Shown here piece by piece: positions 56,694 through 64,000 of a DNA stretch of 64,000 nt. The stretch is taken from the NCBI RefSeq assembly GCF_014646635.1, contig NZ_BMNQ01000009.1:1-64000 (forward strand), written 5' to 3'. The notes below the pieces were generated by a model that saw only the letters and a list, made by a program, of their open reading frames with translations, did not search any database and was not told the DNA's origin. The stretch is from Lentibacillus kapialis (GTDB taxonomy: Bacteria > Bacillota > Bacilli > Bacillales > Amphibacillaceae). The stretch's first letter is position 1; every line of letters begins with the position of its first letter. The position numbers were made by a program, and so were the translations under genes.

Positions 56694-57326
56694 CTAATTT
56701 GTCTGTTCCTGTAATTCTTTTTCAAGTTTGGCCATTTTGCTGTCGAATGTGCTGCGATAGTAAGAGCTGTTCACTTTATACTCCAGGCTCTCAATGTACT
56801 GCTCCAGTTCTTCAAAACGGGAAAAGAGCTTATCTGACGTCCCTTCAACAACCTGACTAATTTGTTGGTTGGCATGAGCCACATTCTCACGTCCCATTAG
56901 TTCCATCCGGCGGAGATGCATATCTTTCAACTTGTGTTTCATTTCTTCATATTTTTGTTCCAGAGTTTCCAACTGCTGGACAGCTTCTGCGCGGGAGGTT
57001 TTCATCCGGTCTGCCCGTGCTTGATATTCTTCATGTTCTTTAACGGCGAATGTGTGCATCTCTTCTTCACCGGCTTTCTCTGCAATACCAGCCTGTTTCA
57101 ATCGCTTATCGGCCATATCCTGTGCTTTCTGATATTCCCTAGCAAACTCATCTCTCAGCTTGTATTGACGCTCAACAAGCTTCCTTACTTTTTCTTTTTC
57201 CTGTTCACTCTGACGCAAGTATTGATTAAGTGATGCAATCGGATTATGTTGTTCTTTTTGATCCAGCATATTATGAAGATCTGCTGAAATAGAATCTTTA
57301 ATCCGTGTCCATATGTTCGACATCAT
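56694..57326 (-). CDS. liaH: LiaH, PspA/IM30-family membrane stress protein
   Basis: A 210-residue coiled-coil protein of the PspA/IM30 family with the opening IWTRIKDSISADLHNMLDQ and long helices rich in Glu, Lys and Gln. It forms large rings that protect the membrane under envelope stress. It is preceded by AAAGGAGTGTATAA and lies 18 bases after liaI. Two adjacent ATG codons at the start leave one residue uncertain. Confidence 0.9.
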   Translation of the reverse strand: MMSNIWTRIKDSISADLHNMLDQKEQHNPIASLNQYLRQSEQEKEKVRKLVERQYKLRDEFAREYQKAQDMADKRLKQAGIAEKAGEEEMHTFAVKEHEEYQARADRMKTSRAEAVQQLETLEQKYEEMKHKLKDMHLRRMELMGRENVAHANQQISQVVEGTSDKLFSRFEELEQYIESLEYKVNSSYYRSTFDSKMAKLEKELQEQTN

Positions 57327-57344
57327 TTATACACTCCTTTAATA

Positions 57345-57695
57345 TTAACGATTGATTTCCGCCCACTGCCGCTCAAAATTTCGAAATGGGTCGTTAGCTT
57401 CCTCCACCGACTCAGCAGATACATCATCACGTCTCCAACTTTTATAAATCAGGTACATTGCGTATGCTGCCGCAACACCAATAACAGCATATATGTTGGA
57501 TAATCCTATTCCAACCACAATCAAACCGGCTATTATCCAGCCAATTTTCCCCGCTGTGGAATCGCTTTTGAGAAACTGTTTGAAAATAACATATAGTAGC
57601 CATATGCTAAGTCCCAGTAATATCATCGGTCCGAGGTTTGCCAGTAAAATAAAAAATGCCAACAAGCCTCCCACAAACAGCAAAAATTTCTTCAT
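57345..57695 (-). CDS. liaI: LiaI-like small membrane protein
   Basis: A 116-residue protein with three or four short helices in residues 1-85 and a charged C-terminus (SAESVEEANDPFRNFERQWAE). In B. subtilis LiaI anchors LiaH at the membrane, and the gene order liaI-liaH is the same. AAAGGAGGTAGGAAGC precedes the ATG. It is the first gene of the lia operon here; liaG, found in B. subtilis between liaH and liaF, is missing. Confidence 0.8.
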   Translation of the reverse strand: MKKFLLFVGGLLAFFILLANLGPMILLGLSIWLLYVIFKQFLKSDSTAGKIGWIIAGLIVVGIGLSNIYAVIGVAAAYAMYLIYKSWRRDDVSAESVEEANDPFRNFERQWAEINR

Positions 57696-57721
57696 GCTTC
57701 CTACCTCCTTTCTTATATTTA

Positions 57722-57750
57722 ATCATACCGGGTATATCGCTTCATGGTAA
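57722..57750 (-). promoter_or_regulatory. Promoter of liaI-liaH
   Basis: TTACCA (57750..57745), 17 bases, TATGAT (57727..57722). A near-palindrome ATACC(C)GGTAT overlaps the -10 side, a candidate regulator contact. Confidence 0.6.
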
Positions 57751-57993
57751 TGATCCCGCGCCATATTTTCATCTAAGCCTTAAGACGTAGAACAATGCCG
57801 CCTAGCTCGGGCTTACGTTTTCAAGAAGCAAATAGCGTAACGAGGATCCACCAAAGCAGGTTATCTGAACAGAACGGAGCCTCAATTCCACTATATGGAT
57901 ACAAACCGCCCTATTCAGTACTGTAATGGATCTGATCTTCCCTTCTCCTAATCGTGTAAAACAAGGGAAAATTATGGGGGCAGCGGTTTTAAA

Positions 57994-58016
57994 AATTATA
58001 TACTTTCTGATACGAC
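57994..58016 (+). repeat. Tail fragment of element A
   Basis: AATTATATACTTTCTGATACGA matches the consensus tail AATTTATACTTTCTGACGTTA; the hairpin part is absent. It too abuts a terminator T-tract. Confidence 0.6.
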
Positions 58017-58063
58017 AAAAAAGAGGACCCCTGCCATTCAGCCGGATGCCCTCAAAAACATGT
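58017..58063 (-). terminator. Terminator of the LLM oxidoreductase gene
   Basis: GAGGGCATCC region pairs imperfectly with GGGGTCCTC on the minus strand and is followed by TTTTTTGTCG. Confidence 0.7.
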
Positions 58064-58079
58064 TTATAACGTCTTAATA

Positions 58080-59087
58080 TCAATAGCTTTTGGTGAACAT
58101 TTCTTTTGCGATTAACTCATACGATTTTTTTCGTGCTTCGTAATGATGTGTAATCGTGACGATCATCCATTCATCCACATCAAATAATGCCTGCAAGCGC
58201 TCAAGTTGCTGTTTAACCTCCTGTGGATTGCCGATAATCTGTTTATCCATCATATTCCGCAATCGTTCTTTTTCTTCATCCGAGTATGAATAATTTTTAG
58301 CCTCCGCAACCGAGGGTACCTTGCCATCACCTTCTCCTTTGTCACGCTTGATGGTCCATAAATGACTGCTCATGGCAAGATCGCGCGCTGCCTCAGTTGT
58401 TTCCGCGCAAATAACCGATACCGCGGCAAATTTTTCCGGCGTTTTATCCGGGTGTAGTTCTGCAAATTTATCCACATACGTTTGAATGATTGAAGGCCCG
58501 TCCTGGTCGCTCATGAAGTAGCCGAACGTATATGGCAATGCTTTTTCAGCAGCGGCAATCGCACTCTTCTCACTTGTTCCCAGCATCCATGGTTGTGGTG
58601 AAAACTCGGGAATCGGAGTTGGTCTGATCTTAGCGTACATATCGTCTTCCGCAAAATCATACTGCAAAAATCGTAATAATTCATCAAGTTTTTCCGGCAT
58701 AAGTCTGACGTTTTCCAAAAAGTTCCCCGAAAGTGCCATTGATGCTTCGGCAGACCCGCCGGGCGCCCGTCCAAGACCTAAATCAACTCGTCCAGGGTAT
58801 AATGTTGCCAACAAATTATAGGTCTCAGCCACCCTGAAAGGTTTATAGTGAGGTAAGAGGACAGCACCGGCACCGATCCGGATCTTCTCTGTTTGCGCTC
58901 CGATGATGCCAAGCATGACATCGGGGTTGGGACACGCAAGCCCGGCAAAATCATGATGCTCGGCAATCCAATACCGCGTATAACCCAATTCATCGCCCAG
59001 CCTGGCTAGATCAACAGATGCATTTAATGCTTCTCTCGATGTTTTACCTGTCGAAATGGGTGACTGATCTAAAATGCTGAGTTCCAT
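58080..59087 (-). CDS. LLM class flavin-dependent oxidoreductase
   Basis: A 335-residue bacterial luciferase-like monooxygenase of the MsnO8/YwcH type. ILDQSPIS at the start, RYWIAEHHDF, RIGAGAVLLPHYKPFRVAE and GRVDLGLGRAPGG are the known blocks. It uses reduced flavin and oxygen; the substrate is unknown. It starts 16 bases after the DUF1836 gene ends (59104), suggesting an operon. Confidence 0.87.
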   Translation of the reverse strand: MELSILDQSPISTGKTSREALNASVDLARLGDELGYTRYWIAEHHDFAGLACPNPDVMLGIIGAQTEKIRIGAGAVLLPHYKPFRVAETYNLLATLYPGRVDLGLGRAPGGSAEASMALSGNFLENVRLMPEKLDELLRFLQYDFAEDDMYAKIRPTPIPEFSPQPWMLGTSEKSAIAAAEKALPYTFGYFMSDQDGPSIIQTYVDKFAELHPDKTPEKFAAVSVICAETTEAARDLAMSSHLWTIKRDKGEGDGKVPSVAEAKNYSYSDEEKERLRNMMDKQIIGNPQEVKQQLERLQALFDVDEWMIVTITHHYEARKKSYELIAKEMFTKSY

Positions 59088-59103
59088 TCAATCATGCCTT
59101 CTT

Positions 59104-59688
59104 TCAAAAAGAGTTCTGGTTAGTGCTGATGTCATCCACCATTTTTTCAGCAGCCCTGCGATAATAGTTGCTCATATTCGTAAATAATGCAATCAGCAGC
59201 AATTGTTCCAGATAGTCTTCATCCTGATCATCCAGTTTTTGAATCGATTCTATCAGTTCATCAGATTGACTGTTGAGATCCGCTTTGAATTTTTCCGCAC
59301 TGTTTTCAACCATCTGAAGATAGCAGTCATAGAACGCCTGCAAATCAAATGCGGCATCGTCCGTCACTTTTTCATTCAATCTTCCCAATGTCGTCTTGAC
59401 ATCACTAATGGATAACGCACCCTTCATCTGATAAATCATACTGATAAGAATCAGATGATCTTTTGTATATTTTTTATTTTCGATGGGAAAAAATAATTTC
59501 CCTTTGGCATAATTATTAATCATTGTTTTGGTCAGAACTTTTTCATCGTCATTGCGTTTTGTTTCAGCAAACTGACGTTCAAACAGTTGTATGACCTGAT
59601 CCATATACAAGTTTATATCCGGAATGTCTTGCAGAGACAGATGACTGTTTAAATGCAGACTTTCAGCTAATTCTTCCATAGGTTTCAT
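59104..59688 (-). CDS. DUF1836 protein
   Basis: A 194-residue helical protein. The segment LTKTMINNYAKGKLFFPIENKKYTKDH (here split as TMINNYAKGKLF and NKKYTKDHL) has the look of a helix-turn-helix as in MerR-like DNA-binding domains and is the DUF1836 hallmark. Function unknown, possibly a regulator. ATG at 59688 with a TGGAG site upstream. It leads a two-gene operon with the LLM oxidoreductase. Confidence 0.83.
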   Translation of the reverse strand: MKPMEELAESLHLNSHLSLQDIPDINLYMDQVIQLFERQFAETKRNDDEKVLTKTMINNYAKGKLFFPIENKKYTKDHLILISMIYQMKGALSISDVKTTLGRLNEKVTDDAAFDLQAFYDCYLQMVENSAEKFKADLNSQSDELIESIQKLDDQDEDYLEQLLLIALFTNMSNYYRRAAEKMVDDISTNQNSF

Positions 59689-59752
59689 AATAAAACTCCA
59701 TTTGTGTTGATTATTGTTTCATTATACTGCAGAATTTTATTGACGTAAATTA

Positions 59753-59781
59753 TTGACTACTTAATAAAATGCGCATATTAT
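59753..59781 (+). promoter_or_regulatory. Promoter of the hemolysin III family gene
   Basis: TTGACT (59753-59758), 17 bases, TATTAT (59776-59781); start near 59788, about 40 bases before the ATG. Confidence 0.75.
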
Positions 59782-59827
59782 GGTTATATAGTTTTTAAAA
59801 CCACTTATGATTGTGAAGGTGTTTTAC

Positions 59828-60475
59828 ATGAGCTTTTCCATCCGCGAACCCATAAACAGTCTGACACACTTGTTCGGGGCGATTTTGTCGCTTGCCGGAC
59901 TCGTTGCACTTGTGATCAAAGCTACAGCCACGGCAGATTCCGCGCTGGCGATTATGGCAGTGATTATGTTCGGAATCAGCATGATCTTACTTTACAGTGC
60001 TTCAGCGACATACCATATGGTCATTGCGAAAGATCATATCATTGCATTTTTGCGGCGGGTTGATCACTCGATGATTTTTGTGTTGATTGCCGGAACATAT
60101 ACGCCACTATGTTTGATTAGCCTGGAAGGTATGACTGGGTGGGTACTGTTTTCAGTCGTAAACAGTCTGGCATTAATAGGTGTTATTTTTAAGTTGGTCT
60201 GGTTTCATGCACCCAGATGGCTCTCTACAGCACTGTATGTTGCCATGGGATGGATCGTCATTTTTTTCAGCTCTGCTCTTTTTCCGGTCATTGGCGGTGA
60301 CGGCATGCTAATGCTCTTAATCGGTGGGATGTTTTACACAATCGGAGCTATTATTTACTGGCTGAAACCTGAGTTCCTTTCATTTAAACATTTGGGTTTC
60401 CACGAAATTTTTCATGTTTTTATTTTGTTCGGAAGTCTGTTTCATTTCATCTGCATATACGGCTACGTGCTTTAA
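59828..60475 (+). CDS. Hemolysin III / PAQR family membrane protein
   Basis: A 215-residue seven-helix protein of the PAQR/hemolysin III family (YqfA/YplQ type). The motifs REPINSLTHLFGA, LLYSASATYHM, RRVDHSMIFVLIAGTYTP and HEIFHVFILFGSLFHF contain the conserved Ser, Asp and His residues that form a zinc site in the adiponectin receptor relatives. Role in bacteria is unclear. ATG at 59828 follows GAAGGTG; an ATG at 59807 lies upstream of that site. Confidence 0.88.
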   Translation: MSFSIREPINSLTHLFGAILSLAGLVALVIKATATADSALAIMAVIMFGISMILLYSASATYHMVIAKDHIIAFLRRVDHSMIFVLIAGTYTPLCLISLEGMTGWVLFSVVNSLALIGVIFKLVWFHAPRWLSTALYVAMGWIVIFFSSALFPVIGGDGMLMLLIGGMFYTIGAIIYWLKPEFLSFKHLGFHEIFHVFILFGSLFHFICIYGYVL

Positions 60476-60533
60476 AGACACCTTCCCAGTCTTCCCAGTC
60501 TTCTTTGGGTGTTATATAACGCAGAATCTTTAA

Positions 60534-60577
60534 AAGAAGCGTGCGGTTGCTTCCGTGCAACTGCACGCTTCTTTTTA
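60534..60577. terminator. Bidirectional terminator between hemolysin III and M42 genes
   Basis: AAGAAGCGTGC(G)GTTG pairs with CAAC(T)GCACGCTTCTT and is followed by TTT. Confidence 0.92.
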
Positions 60578-61630
60578 ATAACTGACCATATCCGAAAGCA
60601 CATAATGATACAGCAACGCTTCCGTATTTTCCAGTGACGCTTCATGTGTGCGCTCATAAGCGTGAGATGAATCGATTCCCGGTCCGACAAGCCCATGCAC
60701 AATATCATTGCCGGCCCTGATAGCTGCTGATGCGTCAGAACCGTAATATGGATAAATATCCAATTGATAACCGATTTTATTCGATTTTGCCAGTTCAGTA
60801 AGGTTTTGACGCAGTCCGTAATGATACGGGCCACTTGCATCTTTTACGCAGATGGACACTGTATATTCATCGGTGGACTGGCCATCCCCCATCGCGCCCA
60901 TATCCACGGCCAAATATTCAACGGTTTCCGGTGTGATATTGGAATTGCCGCCGTAACCAATCTCCTCGTTATTGGAAATAAGAAAATGCGTTGTATAGGG
61001 CAGCTGTTTGTTTTCGTCTTTCAGCCTTTTTATGAGCTGCAGCAAAATACCGACACTTGCCTTATCATCTAAATGGCGTGATTTGATGAAGCCATTATCA
61101 GTCAATTGGACACGCGGATCAAACGAAACAAAATCACCCACTTCAATCCCCAATTCATGAACATCCTCAGCATTATGAACGTTTGCATCAATCCGGACCT
61201 CTATGTTTTCCTGATTCCGTTTTGCATCTCCGGCGTCTTTATAAACGTGCACAGACGTTTGATGCATCAATATTGTGCCGGTAACAACGTGTCCGTCAGC
61301 TGTATGTATATCACAGTACTCGCCTTCAATGGCATTAAACTTGAAACCGCCGATTAAATCAAGACGAAGACGCCCATTGCTTTTAACCTCCTTGACCATG
61401 GCACCAAGTGTGTCAACATGGGCAGTCAGCATGCGGTGTTCATTTTCATTCTTCCCTGGCAGTGTCGCAATCAGCCCGCCTTTATTGTTGCGTTTTGTTT
61501 CAACCTGTAATTCTTTCAGCTGCCGTTCAACAAATTGGATCACTTTTTCTGTGCAGCCGGACGGGCTCGGGATCGAAACAATCTCTTTAATCAGTTCTTT
61601 CGTTTCCATGACATTTGGGTATGCAACCAT
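60575..61630 (-). CDS. M42-family metallo-aminopeptidase
   Basis: A 351-residue cytosolic aminopeptidase (glutamyl aminopeptidase / YtoP, YsdC type). Metal ligands: His71 and Asp73 (TAHVDTLG), the bridging Asp in RHLDDKAS, Glu pair in SNNEEIGYG, Asp in AVDMGAMG and the His near DSSHAYERTH. ATG at 61630 has GAGAGGAG eight bases upstream; the ATG two codons earlier lies too close. Trims N-terminal residues from peptides. Single gene. Confidence 0.9.
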   Translation of the reverse strand: MVAYPNVMETKELIKEIVSIPSPSGCTEKVIQFVERQLKELQVETKRNNKGGLIATLPGKNENEHRMLTAHVDTLGAMVKEVKSNGRLRLDLIGGFKFNAIEGEYCDIHTADGHVVTGTILMHQTSVHVYKDAGDAKRNQENIEVRIDANVHNAEDVHELGIEVGDFVSFDPRVQLTDNGFIKSRHLDDKASVGILLQLIKRLKDENKQLPYTTHFLISNNEEIGYGGNSNITPETVEYLAVDMGAMGDGQSTDEYTVSICVKDASGPYHYGLRQNLTELAKSNKIGYQLDIYPYYGSDASAAIRAGNDIVHGLVGPGIDSSHAYERTHEASLENTEALLYHYVLSDMVSY

Positions 61631-61646
61631 AATCATGACTCCTCTC

Positions 61647-62042
61647 TTACCTTATTTTTCTTTCTAAACGAGCAATCCAGTCGCACAACAGACTATAATA
61701 TTTTGGAAGCTTTGCGTAAATTTCCATTGCCAGTGCTTCATTATACGTATGTACGGTCAGATTTCGGTCGTCAGTCATCTGCAACGAGAGGATGGTTTCG
61801 TCCTCGGAAAAAACACCAACTTCCCGAAATGAGCGTATAACTCCTTTAGGCGAGCCAATATCCAGGCCTTCAACATCAAATAAAAATTGTCTGCCGGTTT
61901 TCCAGCAGGCTTCAAAACTGAATTCAAATCGTTGAATAGCAGCATCACGTTCAATAGCGGAAGGATTGTCATTTACAACCACTTCACGAAAAGCAATTAA
62001 TGCCCGGTTCGCGTTTCCCAATCGCTCCTGCAATCTTTCCAT
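61647..62042 (-). CDS. hepT: HEPN toxin (HepT / HI0074-like)
   Basis: A 131-residue all-helical protein of the HI0074/HepT family, once called nucleotidyltransferase substrate-binding. AIQRFEFSFEACWKT is the family core, and the HEPN RNase motif R-x4-H-x-Y is present as RNLTVHTY (Arg93, His98, Tyr100). In type VII toxin-antitoxin pairs HepT is an RNase silenced by AMP added to the Tyr. ATG at 62042 has GAGGGGGTTCT upstream and overlaps mntA by 46 bases. Confidence 0.85.
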   Translation of the reverse strand: MERLQERLGNANRALIAFREVVVNDNPSAIERDAAIQRFEFSFEACWKTGRQFLFDVEGLDIGSPKGVIRSFREVGVFSEDETILSLQMTDDRNLTVHTYNEALAMEIYAKLPKYYSLLCDWIARLERKIR

Positions 62043-62341
62043 AGAACCCCCTCTTCTTCTACTTTTTTTACCAATTCATGACTGGCGTTCTCCAGATTCA
62101 CCACATCCACATGATACGGCAGCGTTGATTCTTCTATGCGTTCCCGGAGATCGACCACCATTGTAACAGGTATTTCTTCGTTGGATTGTAATGCAATATC
62201 AATATCAGATGTTCTTTTTTCTTCGCATCTTGCCCATGATCCAAACAGGTAAACATTTACAGGAACATCCTGAAGTGATTGCAGAACGATATGTTTCAGC
62301 GTTGTTAGCGTCTGCTCTCTTGTCTTATTTTCTGAAGCCAC
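61997..62341 (-). CDS. mntA: MNT nucleotidyltransferase antitoxin (MntA-like)
   Basis: A 114-residue minimal nucleotidyltransferase. The signature GS-x10-DxD is complete: Gly34-Ser35 and Asp46, Asp48 (FGSWARCEEKRTSDIDI). A third Asp lies in HVDVVNL. In the MntA-HepT system it adds AMP to the HepT toxin Tyr and blocks it. The start is GTG at 62341 with AGAAGGAGTGATT upstream; a GTG nine bases earlier overlaps that site. It precedes hepT and overlaps it by 46 bases, the usual antitoxin-first coupling. Confidence 0.85.
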   Translation of the reverse strand: MASENKTREQTLTTLKHIVLQSLQDVPVNVYLFGSWARCEEKRTSDIDIALQSNEEIPVTMVVDLRERIEESTLPYHVDVVNLENASHELVKKVEEEGVLWKDCRSDWETRTGH

Positions 62342-62412
62342 AGCAATCACTCCTTCTAAGTATATATATTATATCATAATCACGTTTGTTTGATATCATT
62401 ATGACACTTGAC

Positions 62413-64000
62413 TCACTCAAGACATTCATCCCAATATGCATCAATCATCCGGACATCTTCATCGTTCAGACCAAACGCGGCCGCTGCATACTTATCAAGC
62501 TGCTCATTTAAACATTTTTCTTTTTGTATGATCATGTCCGTTGGCTGCATTACCTCACCTTTTTGCCGCTGGACTTGGTGCATTCCGGCGACCGTTTTCG
62601 ACATTAGTTTCATGTATGTTTCTGACACAACAGGAATTGGAAACATTTTGAGATCTTTCACTTTAAATTGCGGGAACATTTTACGTTGGAACTTATCAAA
62701 TTTATGAATGAACCAAAATGTTGTAATTTTTGAGTTGATCATACCCAGTAAAAACAACGGGTCTTTTTGGAAATCAATAATGTTATTGGAATTGCGGTCA
62801 TTCAATATTTCCGCTTCCGTATAAGCGGCATGGATAGCATACGTCAATTTAGAGGGAATCTGCCTGACCAGAATTCTTGGTTTCGTGAAAATCTCTTCAT
62901 TCCGTCTCGCGGCCAGGTTCGGTCCATATTTAAGCCAGCTGCCGCCCCACTCAATCGAATAGCGACAGACATCCCGTCCCTCCACATACCTCCAATACGT
63001 ATCGTCAACCTGAAAATCACTGTGATACACCCGATTTTCTTTCATCTCTTTCGTTTGCTCAGGATTCCCTCTGCCGACTTCATATGCAACTAACCCTGAT
63101 TTAACCGTTGCAACCGAACCTAAACTGTGACTACCGGCTTCAATCTTATGCATGATGTCGTGAGCTCGTTTATTTTTCATCAGCGATATATTGATAATGC
63201 TTTGTTCATCCAGCAATGTTTCCGGCTCCACCTCAGCTATAACTTCAACATTTTCATGATTAAATTCGCCCAGTTTGACCGTCGTTGGTTTGGCTTTCTG
63301 AAATATAAGCAAACATGTGTTAACATCTGCCTGATCAAACATGCGGTTATGACTATTGATGATTTTCAGATTGCCGGTATTCTCGAGAAGGAATCGCCGT
63401 ATTTTTTTGCATGAATCGATGGTCAGCAAGTTATTCGGGATGATGAAGCCGAGCCAGCCGCCTGCTTTCAGTAAATGATAAGACCGCTCAATGAACAATA
63501 AATATGTATTAATTTGATAGTCTGCCAAACTGTAGCGTCTGTTAAAATAATTTTTTTCCGCCTGTGTAAAGCCCTCATCCCGAGCAAACACATAAGGAGG
63601 GTTGCCGATGATGATATCAAAACCGCCTTCACGCATTATTTTCGGAAATGATTGGTTCCAGTCAAATGCCTGATCAGAAATATCAGGATGATCAATTATG
63701 GCATTGCCTGTTTTCAAATTGTCTTGAAACATCGGCCATTTTTGCTGTTGCGCCATTGACTTGAACGATAAGATTAGTTTGGCCAACTCAAGACTTTCGG
63801 CATTCAATTCAACACCAAACAGATTGTCAGTGATCATATGATTATTGGCAAATTCCATTCCGACCGGTTCTTCAAAAGCTTTAACCCATTCATTTATTAG
63901 CATATCATAAGCCATGCTTAAAAAGGCTCCGGAGCCGGCAGACGGATCAAGGATTCTAATCGACTGTAAATACTCCCGGAATACCTGATCAGATTCATTA
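62413..64000 (-). CDS. Eco57I/TaqI-type adenine methylase, 5' end outside window
   Basis: At least 528 residues; the frame is open to the edge of the window, so the start is missing. Motif I is DPSAGSGAF just inside the edge and motif IV is IGNPPYVF, the order and spacing of gamma-class N6-adenine methylases. The downstream part (about 270-450) looks like a TaqI_C-type target recognition domain (ENRVYHSDFQVDDTYWRYVEGRD, KPRILVRQIPSKL in parts). Such proteins are type IIG restriction-modification enzymes, type I-like modification subunits or BREX PglX-like methylases; the missing N-terminus, which may hold a nuclease, decides. The HEPN/MNT pair is next door, 71 bases away, suggesting a defence island. 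Confidence 0.85.
   Translation of the reverse strand, partial: NESDQVFREYLQSIRILDPSAGSGAFLSMAYDMLINEWVKAFEEPVGMEFANNHMITDNLFGVELNAESLELAKLILSFKSMAQQQKWPMFQDNLKTGNAIIDHPDISDQAFDWNQSFPKIMREGGFDIIIGNPPYVFARDEGFTQAEKNYFNRRYSLADYQINTYLLFIERSYHLLKAGGWLGFIIPNNLLTIDSCKKIRRFLLENTGNLKIINSHNRMFDQADVNTCLLIFQKAKPTTVKLGEFNHENVEVIAEVEPETLLDEQSIINISLMKNKRAHDIMHKIEAGSHSLGSVATVKSGLVAYEVGRGNPEQTKEMKENRVYHSDFQVDDTYWRYVEGRDVCRYSIEWGGSWLKYGPNLAARRNEEIFTKPRILVRQIPSKLTYAIHAAYTEAEILNDRNSNNIIDFQKDPLFLLGMINSKITTFWFIHKFDKFQRKMFPQFKVKDLKMFPIPVVSETYMKLMSKTVAGMHQVQRQKGEVMQPTDMIIQKEKCLNEQLDKYAAAAFGLNDEDVRMIDAYWDECLE

Larger units (their letters stand above)
57696..58079. other. Intergenic region upstream of liaI
   Basis: 384 bases. 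It holds the liaI promoter, a degraded tail of element A (57994-58016) and the terminator of the LLM oxidoreductase gene. Nothing else coding was found. Confidence 0.6.

Overview
The window looks like chromosomal DNA of an endospore-forming, probably salt-tolerant member of the Bacillaceae, in the Virgibacillus/Lentibacillus/Oceanobacillus neighbourhood. Ribosome binding sites are AGGAGG-like, and many genes match the Bacillus subtilis yut-yun-suf-yus gene order: yutD, yutC, lytH, yunBCDE, sufCDSUB, yusE, yusF, gcvH, yusI and fadE-fadA-fadN. Sporulation genes (yutC-type lipoprotein, lytH, yunB) support a spore former; a BCCT transporter fits a compatible-solute lifestyle. No tRNA, rRNA, complete prophage or IS element was seen. 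Genus is an inference; I cannot search databases.

Layout. 1-7423 (minus): a reduced Tad/Flp pilus operon, cpaB-tadZ-tadA-tadB-tadC-flp, followed by a von Willebrand A lipoprotein and a secreted Trp-rich, 15-residue-repeat protein that runs off the window. 7783-16321: small conserved genes, sporulation genes, a two-subunit NSS amino-acid transporter with a 35-residue small subunit, and yunBCDE. 16672-21893: the SUF Fe-S cluster operon. 22145-29148: arginine genes carB-argF-argG-argH. 29350-38431: a fumarylacetoacetase-family enzyme, yusE/yusF, gcvH, yusI and the FadR-type beta-oxidation operon with its operator. 38786-42752: a YitT protein and a zinc uptake operon with two abutting Zur boxes and zur as its last gene. 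43155-48643: VLRF1 release-factor relative, a guanidine-I riboswitch with its SMR pair, a CNNM/CBS protein, a second YitT protein and a BCCT transporter. 49511-53838: CwlO-type hydrolase, isocitrate lyase, a tiny zinc-ribbon gene and an aromatic-acid exporter. 54003-57695: the Lia cell-envelope stress system. 58080-64000: metabolic and peptidase genes, then a HEPN/MNT toxin-antitoxin pair beside an Eco57I/TaqI-type adenine methylase, the edge of a likely defence locus.

The most unusual feature is a family of dispersed intergenic repeats. Element A (about 90 bp, eight full or degraded copies plus one tail) and element B (about 88 bp, three copies) share a TTAGAAAA start, a terminator-like hairpin and a TTTATACTTTCT tail. 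All copies point the same way. In seven of the eight A loci the tail directly abuts the T-tract of an intrinsic terminator of a minus-strand gene. One copy separates argF from argG, and a B-A-A array is wedged between the guanidine riboswitch terminator and the exporter genes it should control. Other repeat families sit near yunD, cwlO, liaF and liaR.
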